Below are positions 15,402-18,707 of a stretch of DNA of 18,707 nt, piece after piece. The stretch is taken from positions 220,003-238,709 of the forward strand of contig DGFM01000017.1 in NCBI GenBank assembly GCA_002391675.1, given 5' to 3'. Within the stretch, counting starts at the first letter, position 1; the number at the start of each line of letters is the position of its first letter. The position numbers and the translations under genes are program-made. A model generated the notes under the pieces. The model worked only from the letters and a program-made list of their open reading frames with translations. It was not told where the DNA came from and made no database searches. The DNA is from Cloacimonetes bacterium UBA3900. GTDB lineage: Bacteria > Cloacimonadota > Cloacimonadia > Cloacimonadales > Cloacimonadaceae.

Positions 15402-16511
15402 CTACTTCAGATAAGCTTCCAACACCAGATCGCCGTCCAAAACCATGCAGGAACGGACGTCCAGCTTGATGGCGTTGGCGATGTTGCCCAAATCCAGCGA
15501 GCTGAGCGCAGCCTTGTCTCCTCCTATGATCTTGGCTCCGTAATAGAGCAAAAGCTTATCCACCAAGCGCAGGCGCACAAACTCCGAAGCCAGCGCCCCG
15601 CCTGATTCCAGCAACAGGCTGTAGAAGCCTTTATTGTGCAGGTGTTCAAGCACTTTGGGCAAGCTGAGGTGCGAGCCGTCCAGTCCACTTGGAACCAGCT
15701 CCACGCCCATATTTCTCAAGATAGCGGCTTTCATCAGCTGTTTCCTGCCCAATGCGGGAGCATGAAATACCATCAGTCCGGCCTGATCCATGCTTTTGAT
15801 CAGGGCGCAATCTATGGGCAGCTGCAGGTCTTTATCGAGCACCACCCTCAGGGGCTGGCGCTGCGTGAAGGGAATCCTGGAAGTGAGCAAAGGATCATCT
15901 GCCAACACGGTGGAAATACCCACCATAATGCAATCTACCTGTTGCCTCAAGACGTGAACCTGCGCCCTGGAAGCCGCCGAGCTGATCCACTTTGAGGTAC
16001 CATCCGGTGCGGCAAATTTGCCGTCCAAACTCAGCGCCATCTTCAAAGTAACGAAGGGTCTGCCTTTCCGGATTCGGCAAAGGTAGTATTCATTTTGCCG
16101 CTTTATCTCCTCCTCCATATAGCCCCAACTTACCTCTATCCCCGCTTCCCGCATGGCGCGGATGCCGGCTCCGTCTTTGGAAATATCTTCATTTACCTTG
16201 GGATTGGGGTCGCGGATGCCAAAAAACACCCTTTTGATCCCTGCTTTGATGATGGCTTCGGTGCAGGGTGGCGTCTTGCCATGATGCGAACAGGGTTCCA
16301 GCGTCACATAGAGATCGGCCCCTTCAGCCTTCTCACCTGCCATGTTAAGTGCCATCACTTCAGCATGATGCGAGCCATAACTTTGGGTGTGCGCCTGTGC
16401 GATCACCTCATCATCTTTCACCACAACAGCGCCCACAAAGGGATTGGGCGAGCAAAATCCACGTGCTTTTTCCGCCTCTTCAAAGGCTATTTGCATATAT
16501 TTTGGCTTCAT
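15402..16511 (-). CDS. ribD: Riboflavin biosynthesis deaminase/reductase RibD
   Basis: This 369-residue bifunctional enzyme does the second and third steps of riboflavin synthesis in the cytoplasm. The N-terminal deaminase domain (about 1-145) has zinc ligands and catalytic Glu in HHAEVMAL (H49, E51) and PCSHHGKTPPC (C74, C83), plus SPNPFVGAVVV. The C-terminal NADPH-dependent reductase domain (about 150-369) has RPFVTLKMALSLDGKFA, VGISTVLADDPLLTSR, and the LLLESGGALASEF motif near 298-310. Length and order are normal for RibD. It starts inside the stop of the TPR gene (ATGA overlap), so it depends on the nadE operon. No FMN riboswitch lies before it, since there is no leader. No other rib gene is in the window. 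Confidence 0.95.
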   Translation of the reverse strand: MKPKYMQIAFEEAEKARGFCSPNPFVGAVVVKDDEVIAQAHTQSYGSHHAEVMALNMAGEKAEGADLYVTLEPCSHHGKTPPCTEAIIKAGIKRVFFGIRDPNPKVNEDISKDGAGIRAMREAGIEVSWGYMEEEIKRQNEYYLCRIRKGRPFVTLKMALSLDGKFAAPDGTSKWISSAASRAQVHVLRQQVDCIMVGISTVLADDPLLTSRIPFTQRQPLRVVLDKDLQLPIDCALIKSMDQAGLMVFHAPALGRKQLMKAAILRNMGVELVPSGLDGSHLSLPKVLEHLHNKGFYSLLLESGGALASEFVRLRLVDKLLLYYGAKIIGGDKAALSSLDLGNIANAIKLDVRSCMVLDGDLVLEAYLK

Positions 16512-17683
16512 TTGTGTCTTTCCAGGTTTCTTTTTGCCGGCTCCAGATTGGGGTCAATCTTCAAAGCCTTTTGCCACAGCTCTTTAGCTTCGTCTATTCT
16601 ACCCTGCCCCGCATAGGCGGCTCCCAAATTGTTGAGCACCAGCGGATCCTCGGCGTTTTTATCATAAAGCTTTGCAAACCAATATTCTGCCTCATCCAGC
16701 TCTTCCTGTGCCAGGTTTATGGAACCCAGCGAAAAGATGGGTGCATAAAAATCGTTGTCCAAGGCGATGGAATCAAAGAAGGCGATCTTGGCCTTATCCA
16801 GCTGCTTCACGATCTGCCAATAGATGCCCAGGTAGTAGTAAAGATCGGCGCTATCGGGATATAGGCTCAGGCTTTCCTGCAAAGCCTCCCACGCCTGCGC
16901 ATCCTTGCCCTCAGAGAGATACTGCGCTATCTGGCCATGACGTTTGTTGAGCTCGTAAAACAGCTTGGGCGTGCCGTTTATCTGATGTCTCAGCCTCCAG
17001 CCTTCATCCTGCTTGCCAAAGATAAGCGTCCAGTCGTAGCGGCGGTTGATTTCCATATAAACCATTGCAGTGACGCCATCATCGGCGATGCCGGCATGGA
17101 TGATATTATGATGGTTTGTCCTTTTCAAAAGGGGTATATTTTGGATGATTTCCGTGTATCGCTGGGCCAAATCCTCGTCTGTATCCTGATTGATGCTATA
17201 CTGCCTCAGCGCTTGCCAGTCCATTGCGATTACAGCGTTTAGATAATCCCGGGCTATGTCTTCAGGATCGTCTGTTTCGGGTTCAGGATACTTCTGGAGA
17301 CCCAGCTTGTTCAGGAGGTAGTTCATGGGGAAATGCAGAGGATACTGATAGCCGGCCAACCATTCCAAAAACCGCTTCTCATCCTCGGCAGCCACCGCTG
17401 CAGGCGTCTTGCCAGCCAAGGTGCTCTGAGGTATGGAAATCCACAGATCCAAAAACAGCTTGATCGCATGGACAAACTCGGTGACGGAATCCGCCCGAAA
17501 AGCAGGCATGGGGCTATTTTCATCCTCTTTGAGCGCATAGTCACATTCGCTCGGACAGCGCCTGTCTATCCTCAGCTCGTTGCAGCAACGCCAACCTATA
17601 TCCTTCTTGCGTCTGGAACAGGTGCGTAAGGCACGCTCATCTCTACAGATACGGCAGCGGTCAGATTTGCGGAACCTCAGCAT
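16508..17683 (-). CDS. Cys-cluster protein with TPR repeats, unknown function
   Basis: This 391-residue protein has three parts. Residues 8-48 hold seven Cys in a zinc-binding-like array (C10-x2-C13, C22, C33-C34, C43-x3-C47) in a basic setting, ending RRCPSECDYAL, a form seen in other small Cys-rich bacterial domains. The middle part (about 60-240) includes WISIPQSTLAGKTPAA (resembling a helix motif seen in several accessory domains). It continues with a possible NTF2-like region around 140-235 (DIARDYLNAVIAMDW ... DWTLIFGKQDEGWRLRH). Residues about 245-385 are TPR-type helical repeats, clearest in the last three (SADLYYYLGIYWQ, APIFSLGSINLAQEELDEAEYW, PLVLNNLGAAYAGQGRIDEAKELWQKAL). No signal peptide is seen, so it is probably cytoplasmic. 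It overlaps nadE by 7 nt and ribD by 4 nt. Its function is not known; a scaffold or metal-linked role is a guess. Confidence 0.78.
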   Translation of the reverse strand: MLRFRKSDRCRICRDERALRTCSRRKKDIGWRCCNELRIDRRCPSECDYALKEDENSPMPAFRADSVTEFVHAIKLFLDLWISIPQSTLAGKTPAAVAAEDEKRFLEWLAGYQYPLHFPMNYLLNKLGLQKYPEPETDDPEDIARDYLNAVIAMDWQALRQYSINQDTDEDLAQRYTEIIQNIPLLKRTNHHNIIHAGIADDGVTAMVYMEINRRYDWTLIFGKQDEGWRLRHQINGTPKLFYELNKRHGQIAQYLSEGKDAQAWEALQESLSLYPDSADLYYYLGIYWQIVKQLDKAKIAFFDSIALDNDFYAPIFSLGSINLAQEELDEAEYWFAKLYDKNAEDPLVLNNLGAAYAGQGRIDEAKELWQKALKIDPNLEPAKRNLERHK

Positions 17684-18447
17684 GACAGCTCCGGCATAGG
17701 CGGCATGGAAAGCTTGAATTTACTGCGTTTTACCAGGCGCTCAACCAGCTCAAACTCAGCTCGTGAATAGGGCAAAGAGTCGCTCCACTCCTCGATTCCC
17801 TGCTCGCTGATGTCGTAGAGAATCTGGTCTAAAACCGGGTAATCTATACCCAGCTCCTCTTCGTCGGTCTGATTTTCCCATAGATCGGCTGTGGGCGCTT
17901 TGTCTATGATGGATTTGGGCAGCTCCAAGAGCCGGGCAATGGCTTTGACCTCGGTTTTGTAAAGGTGACCAATGGGTTCCAGCGCGCAGGCGGAATCGCC
18001 CCACTGCGTAAAGTAACCCACCAAAAGCTCGCTTCGGTTGCCGGTTCCCACCACCAGGGCTTTCTGCTCCACAGATTTATCATAGAGCACACACATACGC
18101 GCCCTGGCCATCCAATTGCCTTTCCTCAAAGCGTTTGCATCCTTGGCATGAGCCTCAAAATAGGGGTCTACCCAAGTGTTGATCCAGATGGTTTCATACT
18201 TGATGCCTATATCCAGGGCCAGTTCCGTGGCGTGCGCCACCGCCAATCTGCTGTGTTCAAAATAGGGCATGATAAAGCCGGTGACATTCTCGCCACCCAG
18301 GGCTTTAGCCGCAAGAGCCGCACTCACCGCGGAATCCAAGCCTCCAGAAAGCCCCAAAATCGCCTTTGAAAAGCCGGCTTTCTGAAAGTAGCTTTGGATA
18401 TATTCCACAATGTGGGCTATCTCTTTTTCCAAGTTTATTGTGCGCAT
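17677..18447 (-). CDS. nadE: NH3-dependent NAD+ synthetase
   Basis: This 256-residue enzyme joins ammonia to deamido-NAD+ using ATP, the last step of NAD+ synthesis. It has only the synthetase domain; the glutaminase half found in longer NadE forms is absent, so ammonia must come from elsewhere. Motifs are the ATP-pyrophosphatase P-loop SGGLDS (34-39), the ARARMCVLYD region (114-123), GTGNRSE (134-140), the GDSACALEPIGHLYKTEV block (150-167), and KAPTADLWENQTDEEELG (183-200). The start ATG has a somewhat distant GAGG site about 12 nt upstream. It is the first gene of the minus-strand operon with the TPR gene and ribD. Confidence 0.95.
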   Translation of the reverse strand: MRTINLEKEIAHIVEYIQSYFQKAGFSKAILGLSGGLDSAVSAALAAKALGGENVTGFIMPYFEHSRLAVAHATELALDIGIKYETIWINTWVDPYFEAHAKDANALRKGNWMARARMCVLYDKSVEQKALVVGTGNRSELLVGYFTQWGDSACALEPIGHLYKTEVKAIARLLELPKSIIDKAPTADLWENQTDEEELGIDYPVLDQILYDISEQGIEEWSDSLPYSRAEFELVERLVKRSKFKLSMPPMPELSC

Positions 18448-18620
18448 ATGCTCATTTAACCTCGTTTTTAATGCTGAAATACATATTCAAAACAGGGTGC
18501 ATTTTGGTCAATAAGAAAATCCAGACCGCGATCCTTTAGTGAAAATTAACGTCATTTTTAGCCGTTTTTACAAGACCAAAAAGCACACAATTCCCTCGCA
18601 TCCCCGCAGGCGAAACGGCA
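18448..18620. other. AT-rich leader region upstream of nadE
   Basis: This intergenic stretch has no credible gene. On the minus strand TTGACC (complement of 18506-18511) is followed after 17 nt by GAATAT (complement of 18483-18488). That gives a possible but weak promoter for nadE. Beyond it the sequence is T/A-rich, then GC-rich next to the repeat (two GCAGGC direct copies around 18606-18622). I see no riboswitch fold. Confidence 0.45.
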
Positions 18621-18673
18621 GGCCTTTTTGAAATATTTGACTTATCATCCGGTTTTGCGAAAACAAATCCGCC
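18621..18673 (-). repeat. 53-bp dispersed repeat element, right copy
   Basis: The reverse complement of this segment aligns without gaps to 1-53, at 43 of 53 positions. It contains the 13-bp core GTTTTCGCAAAAC read on the minus strand and the shared AAGTCAAAT block. It lies about 174 nt upstream of the nadE start in the same relative orientation as the left copy lies to its operon. Sequence to its right (18674-18707) holds nothing that I recognise. Confidence 0.7.
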
Positions 18674-18707
18674 TCCTAAAACGTCGATTTCATGCGGCCT
18701 CCCTTAG

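Overview
The window is about 18.7 kb of gene-dense bacterial chromosome with roughly balanced base composition. I see no mobile element, CRISPR array, tRNA or rRNA. A likely outer-membrane barrel protein, signal peptides and a PEGA-like exported protein suggest a double-membraned bacterium. A Bacteroidota-like serine palmitoyltransferase, a cmk-ispH fusion beside rpsA and an ATP-type PEP carboxykinase would fit the FCB group. My best guess is an uncultured Cloacimonadota-like lineage. That placement is inference from gene content, because no phylogenetic marker could be searched.

Layout. Left end (1-296): a 53-bp dispersed repeat copy, a terminator-like hairpin and a possible promoter. Operon A (+, 297-6568): a small membrane protein, surE, pcm, a stand-alone cyclic-nucleotide-binding-fold protein, an AI-2E/PerM-type membrane protein, serine palmitoyltransferase and PEP carboxykinase. 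It is tightly packed with overlaps, and ends in a strong bidirectional terminator at 6589-6622. Next come two minus-strand envelope genes: a PEGA/proline-rich secreted protein (6637-7533) and an outer-membrane-type protein (7643-8287). Operon B (-, 13934 down to 8425): cmk-ispH fusion, rpsA with very long acidic tails, a PAP2 phosphatase and lemA, ending in a hairpin at 8374-8401. A divergent promoter region (13935-14238) separates it from dgt (+). Operon C (-, 18447 down to 15402): nadE, a Cys-cluster/TPR protein and ribD, running tail to tail into dgt. A second copy of the 53-bp repeat, inverted, closes the window at 18621-18673.

How the genes relate. SurE and Pcm form the familiar nucleotide-phosphatase and protein-repair pair. 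The SPT would start sphingoid-base synthesis from serine and an acyl-CoA. PEPCK links oxaloacetate and PEP. Operon B joins CMP phosphorylation, the last isoprenoid-precursor step, ribosomal protein S1 and two membrane proteins. Operon C combines NAD synthesis and riboflavin synthesis around an unrecognised metal-cluster/TPR protein.

I found no convincing new multi-gene system. The points most worth a second look are the inverted repeat pair at the window ends, the doubly tailed S1 protein, the divergent PEPCK, the Cys-cluster/TPR protein in the cofactor operon, and the paired 11-bp sites around the promoter of the 7643-8287 gene.
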